From: Clostridia bacterium
GTDB lineage: Bacteria > Bacillota_A > Clostridia > Oscillospirales > CAG-272
Reading direction: 5' to 3'
NCBI GenBank assembly: GCA_017626655.1
Contig: JAGAIH010000234.1
Coordinates: 1-8,315 of the forward strand
DNA length: 8,315 nt
Positions 1-6,058 of this stretch are shown piece after piece. Within the stretch, counting starts at the first letter, position 1. Each line of letters opens with the position of its first letter. The translations under genes and the position numbers were made by a program. The notes below the pieces were generated by a model, which saw nothing but the letters and a program-made list of their open reading frames with translations, was not told where the DNA came from and ran no database searches.

Positions 1-13
1 AATAAATTGGAAA

Positions 14-322
14 TTAGAATACTCCCTTATTGTACTTTTTTTGTACTACAACAATAAAACCTATACCAATCACCAAGCCTATGATAAGTATAGCAACGGC
101 AAGAATGGTCAAATTTTCAAACAGTCCTATAATGCCACTGAGTAGCATAATAATTGCGATAACAAGCATTGCTTTTCCAAAGGCTTTTCCGTAGGCTGAT
201 TTATCTGTGACTTTGGTTTGGTGGTAATCGTGAATTAAATCCGTTTTACCCTTGTAAATTGCAATACCCAATACGGTAAACAGAGCTGCAACCAGAAACA
301 TAATAATGGAATACACTGACAT
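14..322 (-). CDS. DUF3784-like small membrane protein
   Basis: This gene encodes 102 residues with three predicted membrane helices, at about residues 5-23, 52-68 and 71-93. A polar segment after helix 1 carries KGKTDLIHDY (residues 24-33) and a Lys/Tyr-rich stretch. This pattern (helix, short 'G-K-x-x-L-I' motif, two close helices) fits the DUF3784 family of small Firmicutes membrane proteins, whose function is unknown. The start is supported by a GGAGGT ribosome site at 329-334, six bases upstream of the ATG, and the stop is TAA at 14-16. The gene is clearly AT-richer in bases and codons than everything else in the window, which suggests recent transfer or a different genomic neighbourhood. 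The gene product is complete. The family call is from memory of the pattern, not from a search. Confidence 0.75.
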   Translation of the reverse strand: MSVYSIIMFLVAALFTVLGIAIYKGKTDLIHDYHQTKVTDKSAYGKAFGKAMLVIAIIMLLSGIIGLFENLTILAVAILIIGLVIGIGFIVVVQKKYNKGVF

Positions 323-432
323 ATTGATACCTCCACAAATTCTTATTTATTGTTTTGTTTATCGCCAGTTTCGCATTTGTATTACAAACGCTTCGGGCAA
401 TGCCTATACCCCTAAGGTTGCACGAGTCCTGA

Positions 433-566
433 GGCTCCCTCCGGGAGGGAGCTCCCGACGAAGTCGGGTGAGGGAGAATGCGTGACAATAAAACATATCA
501 AAACTTCAAAGTTACGCGGGCTCCTTCCGTCACGCTTCGCGTGCCACCTTCCTCCCGGAGGAAGGC
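433..566. repeat. MITE-like composite intergenic repeat with imperfect terminal inverted repeats
   Basis: The ends 433-453 and 546-566 are imperfect inverted repeats of each other (17 of 21 positions match), and each folds on itself around CTCC/GGAG. Inside are a hairpin CCCGAC-gaa-GTCGGG (454-468), a hairpin CACGC-ttc-GCGTG (531-543), and a central pairing of GCGTGAC (480-486) with GTTACGC (511-517) across an AT-rich 24-base loop. The whole segment is therefore a nested palindrome without coding capacity. Very similar 'CTCCCTCCGGGAGGGAG' and 'CCTTCCGTCACGCTTCGCG' blocks are, as I recall, widespread between genes in gut Firmicutes. A non-autonomous mobile repeat is the likely explanation. Its right end followed by six T (567-572) could also terminate plus-strand transcripts. 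Confidence 0.6.
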
Positions 567-581
567 TTTTTTGCTAACCCC

Positions 582-610
582 ATTATACCACAAATCGGCA
601 GAGAAAACAA
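582..610 (-). promoter_or_regulatory. candidate sigma-A promoter, minus strand
   Basis: On the minus strand, TATAAT (582-587) is preceded by TGG (an extended -10) and, with a 17-base spacer, by TTGTTT (605-610). The -35 box lies in the loop of the hairpin at 596-621. It points toward the small membrane protein gene about 250 bases downstream and would transcribe the whole composite repeat as a leader. No other good promoter is visible closer to that gene. It could be a chance match in AT-rich sequence. Confidence 0.4.
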
Positions 611-621
611 GTTCTCTGCCG
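596..621. terminator. perfect 10-bp hairpin, possible terminator
   Basis: CGGCAGAGAA (596-605) pairs perfectly with TTCTCTGCCG (612-621) around a six-base loop. On the plus strand it is followed by AAGTTTTT. On the minus strand it is followed by ATTTGT, so the U tract is weak there. Flanking ACAAA/TTTGT can extend the minus-strand stem across an internal loop. It is the best candidate for ending transcription that runs through the esterase gene, but its efficiency is uncertain. Confidence 0.4.
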
Positions 622-639
622 AAGTTTTTGTGCCCGTCA

Positions 640-665
640 TTTCTCCGTTAAGAACAACAGAGAAA
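640..665 (-). other. hairpin downstream of esterase gene
   Basis: On the minus strand TTTCTCTGTT can pair with AACGGAGAAA over ten positions, with one U-G wobble, around a six-base loop. The same site is a C-A mismatch in plus-strand RNA, which favours a role in the minus-strand transcript, for example protecting the 3' end. No U tract follows, so I do not call it a terminator. Confidence 0.3.
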
Positions 666-714
666 TCAGCTCGGCTCTTTTTTTCTTTACCGTGAACCGG
701 TTCATGGAGGGGAC

Positions 715-2844
715 TTATTTGATCTCCAAAGAGAAGGCGGGGGCGGGGAGACCGAGGCTATTGCGGAGGGTGGCGTTCTCGGTGGTGACGGTCAGGAAGT
801 AGGCGTAGTTGACGGCGGTGGGGCTTACGCCTGCAGGGACATCGATGACGACGGTGTTTCGGCCCGTGATGGTGGCGGTGACCTGGGTTTGTTTGCCGTA
901 GACGCCGATGGAGAAGCCGGCTACCGTCTTGCCGACGCTCTGGGCGGGGGTACTGCCGAGGACGGCGAGACCGTCGCCCACGTTGGCGAATTCGACGGTG
1001 ATCTGCGTCTTGTCAGCCGACAGGGTGACGCTGACGGGTGCGGGGGAGGAGGCCAGGCTCTCGTCGCCTTTGCCGTACTCCTTGGCCAGGATGACCTTGG
1101 CCATACGGCGGCCCAGCTCGGCCTTGAAGGGAGAATGGGCCCAGTCGCCGTAGCCCGCGGGGGCGCCCAGATCCATGGAGACGATCATGGTGGAGTTGGG
1201 GATGAGCGTCAGGGCATTGGTCTGCTGGACACGGACGATGTCGTGGAAGGGGAAGAACTGCGCGCCCTCGGAGCGGTAGTCCGAGAGCTGGACGTAGTAC
1301 AGGGGGAAGTCGTTTCCGAAGCGGGCGCGCTCGTCGCTGATGAGCAGGGCCATTTCCTCGGCGTATTTCTCGGCCAACTGCTTCTGGATGCCCTCGCTCT
1401 CTCCCTGGAAGAAGAGCATACCCTTGAAGGACAGCCCCACGAAGGGATGGATGAGGGTGTTGTAGTAGCCGCCCTCGCGGACGTTCGCGCCTGCCTTGTA
1501 GCCCTGGTCGTGGGCCAGCTCGGCGGGGAACAGCTCGCTGAGGCAGGCGCCGCCCGCGGCGATCATGATGAAGCCCTGGGGAATATCGGTCTGATCGTAC
1601 AGCTCCTTGGCGCAGAAGTAGCCCAGGGCCGAGAAGGCGTATACCGCCGACTGGTTGGAGGTCTTCCAGCCCCATGCGGGATTGATGATGTCCTCCTGGG
1701 GGGTATAGGTCTTGTCCTTACTGCCCATGACGAAGGCCTGGGTCTGGGTGAAGAGACGGATGGCGTCGTTTGCGTTGATCTTCAGGTCCTGGGTGTGGTT
1801 CACGCAGGGCGCTACGGTCAGCTCGGCGTTGGACTGACCGCCCACCAGCCAAACGTCACCGATGAGGATATCCTCCAGGGTGGTCTCGTGGCCGCGGTCA
1901 TCCGAGATGGTCATGGTCTGCGGGGTCTTATTGTAGGGACGCGCCGAGAGGGTGATCTCCCACTTGCCCTCGTTATTGACCGTCGCGGTGGCGGTCTCGC
2001 CGTCGAAGGTAGCGGTGACCGTACTGCCTACGGTGTTGGAGAAGCCCCAGATGCGGATGGGATTATCTCTCTGAAGCACCATATGGGAGGTGAACACGCC
2101 CGAGACCTTGAAGTCGGGGCGGGTCTCGGCCTTATGGCTGGCGGTGGGTGTTTCCACCGTGGCATCGTAGGCGCGGGCATCCTCCTCGGAGTTGAAGAAG
2201 GCTACGTACTGGATATCCACGGTGGCGCCTTCCATGGCGGCGTAGTCCAGGCGAAGGAGGGCGATGACCGCATTGGCGGAGATGGCGCGGCTCAGATCCA
2301 GAACCAGCAGGTTCCACTCGCCGTCACCCACCCAGAAAAAGTCAACGATTCGGTTGCGCTTGATGGTTATGCCCAGCTGACCCGCCACCGAATAGTCGGT
2401 GCGGTACTTGATGGCCAGATAATCCGCCGTGGCAGGGGTCTCACCGTCGGCGGTCTTACCCTCCAGCAGGGGGGCGATCCAGGGATCGCTGCCACCCGAG
2501 GTCAGAGTCACGTAGCCGTCGCGCTTGGTGGCGGTGTTCTGCTCCCAAAGGGTACCCTTCTCGCCCTCGGCGGTCTTGGCGAGGGTCTCATAGGTAATGA
2601 GGGAGACGGGCTCCACGGGCTCGGGCTCGGTCTCGGGCTCGGTGGGGGCTTCGGTGGGTTCTTCAGTGGGCGTTTCGGTGGGGTTCTCGGTGGGTTCTTC
2701 GGTAGGAGCGTCCGTAGGCGCCCCGGTAGGGGTATCGGCCGTGGTGTCGGCGGTGTCGCTACCGCCTGTGCAAGAGAACAGGGGGAGGATCACGGAGAAG
2801 ATCAGAAGGAACACGGTGAGGGCGATCCATGCGCGCTTTTTCAT
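715..2844 (-). CDS. sialate O-acetylesterase family (SGNH) lipoprotein
   Basis: The 709-residue protein is a predicted surface lipoprotein. A charged start (MKKR) and hydrophobic helix end in the lipobox LFSC with lipidated Cys25. A Pro/Thr/Glu-rich tether follows (about 36-79), then a beta-rich segment (about 85-226) that may be a carbohydrate-binding module. From about 245 it follows the sialate O-acetylesterase pattern: VFTSHMVLQRDNPI (250-263), a beta domain, GDVWLVGGQSN with catalytic Ser338, YNTLIHPFVGLSFKG (461-475), FFQGESEG (478-485), and DWAH (567-570) giving the DxxH Asp567/His570 pair. A C-terminal beta domain closes it. Family enzymes remove acetyl esters from sialic acids or from plant glycans such as xylan, and the substrate here cannot be told from sequence. 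AAGGAAT at 2851-2857 supports the start. It is the last gene of the minus-strand unit, 80 bases after the dehydrogenase. Confidence 0.87.
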   Translation of the reverse strand: MKKRAWIALTVFLLIFSVILPLFSCTGGSDTADTTADTPTGAPTDAPTEEPTENPTETPTEEPTEAPTEPETEPEPVEPVSLITYETLAKTAEGEKGTLWEQNTATKRDGYVTLTSGGSDPWIAPLLEGKTADGETPATADYLAIKYRTDYSVAGQLGITIKRNRIVDFFWVGDGEWNLLVLDLSRAISANAVIALLRLDYAAMEGATVDIQYVAFFNSEEDARAYDATVETPTASHKAETRPDFKVSGVFTSHMVLQRDNPIRIWGFSNTVGSTVTATFDGETATATVNNEGKWEITLSARPYNKTPQTMTISDDRGHETTLEDILIGDVWLVGGQSNAELTVAPCVNHTQDLKINANDAIRLFTQTQAFVMGSKDKTYTPQEDIINPAWGWKTSNQSAVYAFSALGYFCAKELYDQTDIPQGFIMIAAGGACLSELFPAELAHDQGYKAGANVREGGYYNTLIHPFVGLSFKGMLFFQGESEGIQKQLAEKYAEEMALLISDERARFGNDFPLYYVQLSDYRSEGAQFFPFHDIVRVQQTNALTLIPNSTMIVSMDLGAPAGYGDWAHSPFKAELGRRMAKVILAKEYGKGDESLASSPAPVSVTLSADKTQITVEFANVGDGLAVLGSTPAQSVGKTVAGFSIGVYGKQTQVTATITGRNTVVIDVPAGVSPTAVNYAYFLTVTTENATLRNSLGLPAPAFSLEIK
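2608..2739 (-). repeat. Pro/Thr/Glu tether-coding repeat
   Basis: Codons 36-79 of the esterase encode tandem PTxx units (PTGA, PTDA, PTEE, PTEN, PTET, PTEE, PTEA) passing into an EPETEPEP stretch. Such low-complexity tethers commonly hold the folded part of a surface lipoprotein away from the membrane through the cell wall. The matching DNA repeat (GTGGG/CTTCGG units on the plus strand) is prone to length change by slippage. Confidence 0.75.
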
Positions 2845-2924
2845 GGTGAGATTCCTTTCGGCATGATTTGGGGTGAAAGCAGGGATTGAGTCGGGCGGAG
2901 CTTGCGACGCGGAATATGGGAAAT

Positions 2925-4073
2925 TTACCAGATCTTCTTATAGATCTCGATGATCTCTTCCTTGCCGGGCGTGCGGGGATTGGTGGCGGTACAGCCGTCG
3001 GCCAGGGCGGCGGTGGCCATATCGTCCAGGGCGGCGAGATACTCGGTTTCGGTGAGCTTGGGACAGGCCTCGGAGACCTTGGCGGGGATGCCCATCTCGG
3101 CGTTCAGGAAGTGGAGGTAGGAGATCAGGGCACGGATGGTGGTGACCTCGTTCATGTTGCTCACGCCCAGGATGCGGGCCAGGTTGCAGTACTTGCGGAC
3201 GCAGGAGGGGTACTCCTTTTGGGAACGGCTGATGAGAGCCACGCCGCTGTTGAACTCGATGATGTAGGGAAGCAGGATGGCGTTGGCGCGGCCGTGGGGG
3301 ATGTGGAAGCGGGCACCCAGCTGGTGGGCCATGCCGTGGTTGAGGCCCAGGGAGGCGGAGTTGAAGGCCAGACCGGCCAGGCAGGAGGCGATGTGCATCT
3401 TGCGGCGGGCGTGGGTGTCGTCACAGCTGCTGTAGGAGCGGATGAGGAACTGGCCCGTGATCTCCACGGCCTTTTCGGCCAGAGCACCCGAGAACTCGTT
3501 GTTCTCGGTGGAGACGTAGGCCTCGATGGCGTGGGTCATGACGTCCATGCCCGTATCGGCGGTGACGGAGGCGGGAACCGACTTCACCAGCACCTCGTCC
3601 AGGATAGCCTCGTCGGGGAGGAGCTCCTCGTCCACCAGGGGGTACTTTCTCCCCTCGGCGGGATTGGAGATGACGGCGAAGCGGGTGACCTCGCTACCCG
3701 TGCCCGAGGTGGTGGGGATGGCGATGAGATGGGGGGTATAGTCCTCGTCGAACTGGCGGGCGAACTTCTTGATGGCCTTGGCGGTGTCAATGGCCGAGCC
3801 GCCGCCCACGCCGATGAGGCAGGGGGGCTTGGTCTTCATGACGGCGGCCACGCCTGCGATGACCTTCTCCACGGGGGGATCGGGCACCACGTCGGTGAAC
3901 AGCTCATAGCGGATATGGGCCTTGTCCAGGCGGGTGGTCAGAAGGGTGATCATGCCGCTGGTGACGACGAAGGGATCCGAGATGATGAGGGCGGAATCAA
4001 AGCGCAGGGCAGAGAGGCGGTCCAGGGCGTTCTCACCAAAGAAAATTTCTGTGTTGATGTGGAAATCCTTCAT
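2925..4073 (-). CDS. iron-containing (group III) alcohol dehydrogenase
   Basis: This 382-residue protein is a full-length cytoplasmic group III alcohol dehydrogenase, interconverting alcohols and aldehydes with NAD(P)H. The nucleotide-binding half shows GVGGGSAIDTAKAI (88-101) and IPTTSGTGSEVT (119-130). The metal site is Asp177 and His181 in DTGMDVMTHAIEAY, with His246 and His260 in NHGMAHQLGARFHIPHGRAN. The 14-residue gap between these two His and the 4-residue Asp-His gap match those of FucO-type enzymes, and His250 is in the place of their third conserved His. The stretch KYPLVDEELLPDEAILD recalls the PduQ/EutG-like subgroup, but substrate cannot be assigned. No microcompartment-targeting extension or neighbour is seen. 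The start has GAGGT at 4082-4086. It lies 25 bases after the WYL-related gene and 80 bases before the esterase, consistent with co-transcription. Confidence 0.93.
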   Translation of the reverse strand: MKDFHINTEIFFGENALDRLSALRFDSALIISDPFVVTSGMITLLTTRLDKAHIRYELFTDVVPDPPVEKVIAGVAAVMKTKPPCLIGVGGGSAIDTAKAIKKFARQFDEDYTPHLIAIPTTSGTGSEVTRFAVISNPAEGRKYPLVDEELLPDEAILDEVLVKSVPASVTADTGMDVMTHAIEAYVSTENNEFSGALAEKAVEITGQFLIRSYSSCDDTHARRKMHIASCLAGLAFNSASLGLNHGMAHQLGARFHIPHGRANAILLPYIIEFNSGVALISRSQKEYPSCVRKYCNLARILGVSNMNEVTTIRALISYLHFLNAEMGIPAKVSEACPKLTETEYLAALDDMATAALADGCTATNPRTPGKEEIIEIYKKIW

Positions 4074-4098
4074 GAATATGTACCTCGCTGAGGGTAGA

Positions 4099-4659
4099 TT
4101 AATCTTGGTTGTTGTCGATGGCCTTTTGCGCCATGTGGAGCAGCTTATCGCGGAGCCAGGAGGGCTCGATGATGCGGATGCCCGAGCGGGCGGTCAGGAT
4201 GGCGCAGAGGAAGCGGTCGATGTTGTGGAACTCGCAGAGGAACTCTCCGCGGGACTCCTCCGAGATGATGTAGGAGCGCATCTCCAGCACCGTCAGCTTG
4301 TCGCTGATGCCCAGGGTGGCGGTGTAGGGGATCTGCCCCTGGATAATGACGCTGTCGGCCTCGGCGGAATAGTCCCCCGTGTCCTGCCCGAAGGGGTTCA
4401 TGGGGAGGCGGGCCAGGCCGCCGTCGTTCTCGTTCTTCATGGAGATGGGCAGGGTGAAGGCCTTGACGTAATGGTAGCCCATGACCCGGCCGTCGTACTC
4501 GATGGGGGCGCCCAGCTGCTTTTTCATGAAGTCGATGTCTCTCTGGGCCTGTCGGCGGGAGATGTGGAACCGCTCGGCCAGGCGGGCGGCGTTGGGGTAG
4601 GTGTTCCGCACCAGCTCCTCGTGCAGCCATTGGATGCGGACGTTGGCGGATACGCGCAT
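4099..4659 (-). CDS. WYL-related HTH transcription regulator, short form
   Basis: The N-terminal part (about 5-64) is a DeoR/HTH_11-type winged helix: helices around WLHEELVRNTYPNAARLAERFHI, recognition helix SRRQAQRDIDFMKKQLG (34-50), and a wing ending GRVMGYHYV. This is the DNA-binding half seen in WYL-domain regulators. The C-terminal part (about 102-183) looks like the extension that follows the WYL domain: a beta strand VIIQGQ, then EFHNIDRFLCAILTARSG and IEPSWLRDKLLHMAQKA. The WYL core itself is not recognisable and the protein, at 186 residues, is much shorter than the usual 300 or so. It is complete, with no frameshift seen. AAAGGAGA (4666-4673) overlaps the stop of the upstream gene, so the two are probably translated together. 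It may control its own unit; ligand and targets are unknown. Confidence 0.75.
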   Translation of the reverse strand: MRVSANVRIQWLHEELVRNTYPNAARLAERFHISRRQAQRDIDFMKKQLGAPIEYDGRVMGYHYVKAFTLPISMKNENDGGLARLPMNPFGQDTGDYSAEADSVIIQGQIPYTATLGISDKLTVLEMRSYIISEESRGEFLCEFHNIDRFLCAILTARSGIRIIEPSWLRDKLLHMAQKAIDNNQD

Positions 4660-4671
4660 GGCGGTTCTCCT

Positions 4672-5541
4672 TTACTCGGCGTTGGGGGTCTCGGGGGTGT
4701 CGGCGGTGTCGGCGGGGACGTAGGGGGATTCCTCGGCATCCTCCCACTCGGATTCCTCCTCGGCGGGGAACCAGGTGTACTGGAACAGGGTGTAGAGTCC
4801 GTACAAGCCGCCGCACAGAAGCACGATGGCGTAGAAGAGGTGGAGCTTGTTGCTCAGGATCATAGCGCCCGTACCCAACAGAACGGGGACCGAGCCGCAC
4901 AGGGCGAGGTAACTGCCGATGCCCATGAAGGCCACGGCGACGCGGGGCAGGGGCTTGCCCAGGCGGAAGCGAAGCTCGGAGATCAGAATGAGGGCCAGAC
5001 CCAGAAAGCCCAGCTGAAGGCCCACCTTGATGGGGCTGTTCATGGCGGTGAACTGATCGGTGTAGGTCTCGCCCACGGCGGTCACGCACCAGAGGACGGG
5101 AAGGAAGCCCAGGAGGGACAGCCAGTCGGGATAGCGGCCCGATCGGTCTCCCGAGATGAAGAAGTAAAGGGAGGAGAGGATGCCCAGGAGCATGGGCGCC
5201 GTGAGCAGGTTGCTTTTGCGCTCGGCGTAGCAGAGCAGAAAAACGCCTACCGTAAAGACGGCGAAGGCCGCGCCCCACAGGAAGGCGGCGGGGAGGCGGA
5301 GGCGGGTGTCCAGGGTGGCCGCCAGGGAGCGCTTGGAGATGCGGGTGGCCGTGATGACGGACAGGGCCACCGCCAGGAAATAGAAGACGGTGGACAGGGA
5401 AGCGAGGATCCCGCTTCGGAAATAGCCGACCTCGGCGTCAAATTGAGTCAGCATGCACACAGACCGCAGGACGGTGCCGATGAGGGTGACCGCGGCGATC
5501 GAAACAAAGCAGAGGCGGGGCATGGTACGGAGCTTGTCCAT
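4672..5541 (-). CDS. eight-helix membrane protein, unknown function
   Basis: The 289-residue protein has about eight hydrophobic segments (near residues 10-31, 44-65, 83-105, 112-130, 139-158, 171-190, 200-222 and 233-255). An acidic, Pro/Thr-containing tail (260-289) is rich in Glu and Asp (EEESEWEDAEES) and likely cytoplasmic, by positive-inside reasoning: basic residues cluster in the same-side loops, such as RISKRSL (67-73) and RFRLGK. I do not recognise a family motif, and no transporter or enzyme signature stands out. The start has AAAAGGTAGG (5549-5558) seven bases upstream; a second in-frame ATG at codon 7 has no such site. It is first in the minus-strand unit and only 12 bases from the regulator gene, which suggests a functional pairing, for instance a membrane partner of the regulator. 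That is inference. Confidence 0.7.
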   Translation of the reverse strand: MDKLRTMPRLCFVSIAAVTLIGTVLRSVCMLTQFDAEVGYFRSGILASLSTVFYFLAVALSVITATRISKRSLAATLDTRLRLPAAFLWGAAFAVFTVGVFLLCYAERKSNLLTAPMLLGILSSLYFFISGDRSGRYPDWLSLLGFLPVLWCVTAVGETYTDQFTAMNSPIKVGLQLGFLGLALILISELRFRLGKPLPRVAVAFMGIGSYLALCGSVPVLLGTGAMILSNKLHLFYAIVLLCGGLYGLYTLFQYTWFPAEEESEWEDAEESPYVPADTADTPETPNAE

Positions 5542-5573
5542 GAGAAAACCTACCTTTTCGGTTTAGTAAGGGC

Positions 5574-5591
5574 GCGAACGCGGGGGTTCGC
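5574..5591 (-). other. 5' UTR hairpin of minus-strand unit
   Basis: GCGAAC pairs with GTTCGC over six GC-rich base pairs around a six-base loop, within the first bases of the predicted transcript (start near 5597). It could stabilise the mRNA 5' end. No riboswitch or attenuator pattern is visible. Confidence 0.35.
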
Positions 5592-5603
5592 ATATTCTCC
5601 TTT

Positions 5604-5632
5604 ATTATACAACACATTTGTGAACAAAATGT
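5604..5632 (-). promoter_or_regulatory. promoter and operator-like dyad of minus-strand unit
   Basis: A consensus TATAAT on the minus strand lies at 5604-5609, about 60 bases before the membrane protein start. No good -35 box exists at 17 bases; TTACAT at 19 bases is the nearest match. An inverted repeat ACATTT-gtgaaca-AAATGT (5614-5632) occupies the spacer, and CACA-tt-TGTG (5613-5622) forms a second small dyad in it. A weak -35 with a dyad between the boxes suggests regulation by a DNA-binding protein. The unit's own WYL-related regulator is an obvious candidate. Confidence 0.5.
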
Positions 5633-5780
5633 AACGAATCGGGGCTTTTTGCGGGGTTTTCTTCATTTTATTTATATATAAAGGGCGCGACTCGGACGGT
5701 CTTGGGGAGGAGGGCGCACGCGCTGTGCAATGTATACAAAAACGGGGCGCAAAAATCTGCGAATTTCATAATTGCCATGA
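5633..5780. other. divergent spacer, nothing recognised
   Basis: Between the two divergent promoters I see no gene, no clear inverted repeat and no RNA element. A TATATA stretch near 5673-5680 with TTGCGG 18 bases upstream on the plus strand is a poor promoter match with no gene to serve other than rpsJ. Confidence 0.4.
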
Positions 5781-5831
5781 AAGAAAAATTTTTCAAAAAC
5801 TATTGCAATTTTAGGGGAAATGGTGTATAAT
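5781..5831 (+). promoter_or_regulatory. strong promoter of the S10 operon
   Basis: TTGCAA (5803-5808) and TATAAT (5826-5831) are separated by exactly 17 bases. Immediately upstream is an A/T-tract region with the perfect palindrome GAAAAATTTTTC (5783-5794), placed where an UP element contacts the RNA polymerase alpha subunit. That layout is typical of highly expressed ribosomal operons. Transcription should start near 5838, giving a leader of about 280 nt before rpsJ. Confidence 0.8.
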
Positions 5832-5837
5832 AGTCAG

Positions 5838-5967
5838 GCATGATGTGCGTAGATGTGAGAGGTTGCTCTCGGGTGTATCCGATCCCCGGGAGGTAATTTT
5901 CACGGAGCATGTCCGATGATCGGGCGAAAACATTGATCAATGTCGCCCGCGCTCCTTGAGGGCTCTG
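5838..5967 (+). ncRNA. structured 5' leader of the S10 operon, probable r-protein autoregulatory RNA
   Basis: The predicted transcript folds into nested helices: GAUGUGC (5842-5848) with GCAUGUC (5907-5913), two wobbles; GUGAGA (5855-5860) with UUUCAC (5898-5903); and CUCUCGGG (5866-5873) with CCCGGGAG (5885-5892). A second hairpin pairs CGGGCG (5921-5926) with CGCCCG (5944-5949), continues past an AAA bulge as ACAUU/AAUGU, and ends in a GAUC loop. GGAGC (5904-5908) can instead pair with GCUCC (5951-5955), which excludes part of the first helix, so two states are possible. An intrinsic terminator follows directly. In other bacteria S10 operons are controlled by L4 binding the leader, so L4 (third gene here) is the likely ligand. 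That is inference, and I cannot assign a known RNA family. Confidence 0.65.
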
Positions 5968-6000
5968 CGGGAAAGTCGGCGGAAACCGCCGTTTTTCTCG
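5968..6000 (+). terminator. intrinsic terminator in the rpsJ leader (attenuator)
   Basis: CGGCGG (5977-5982) pairs perfectly with CCGCCG (5986-5991) around an AAA loop and is followed by five T (5992-5996). Upstream CGGGAAAG (5968-5975) can extend the stem by eight pairs with the U tract and UCG, across one U-U mismatch. It sits about 120 bases before rpsJ with no gene upstream of it on this strand, so it most likely acts as a regulated attenuator for the operon. Confidence 0.75.
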
Positions 6001-6058
6001 GGAGAAACAAGGAACACGCGGCACGGTGTTGAATCGGATCGCGCCCCAATTTCCCAAC

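Larger units (their letters stand above)
346..714. other. gene-poor region with repeats and hairpins
   Basis: No credible gene lies here. The 80-residue minus-strand frame spanning 246-488 runs through the repeat and has no ribosome site. The stretch holds the composite repeat at 433-566, a candidate minus-strand promoter at 582-610, hairpins at 596-621 and 640-665, and a 12-bp perfect palindrome, TGAACCGGTTCA, at 693-704 just beyond the stop codon of the esterase gene. Position 346-432 shows nothing I can name. Confidence 0.6.

Noticed and set aside
433..566. CRISPR-like repeat region
   Set aside because: There are only two related arms in inverted orientation, with no regularly spaced direct repeats or spacers.
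693..704. Palindrome TGAACCGGTTCA after the esterase stop as terminator
   Set aside because: On the minus strand it is followed by an A tract, not a U tract, and the palindrome has no proper loop. It may be a protein site or chance.
889..5634. Three very long plus-strand open frames (889-2889, 2886-4091, 3922-5634) opposite the minus-strand genes
   Set aside because: They lie antisense to genes with clear family motifs, have Gly/Val/Asp-biased low-complexity translations, and lack ribosome sites. GC-rich codon use in the true genes clears stops from the opposite frame.
5840..5896. 18-codon open frame at the start of the rpsJ leader (ATG 5840, TAA 5894-5896), as a leader peptide
   Set aside because: It starts at the predicted transcription start with no ribosome site, has no codon run typical of amino-acid attenuation, and overlaps well-paired RNA helices.
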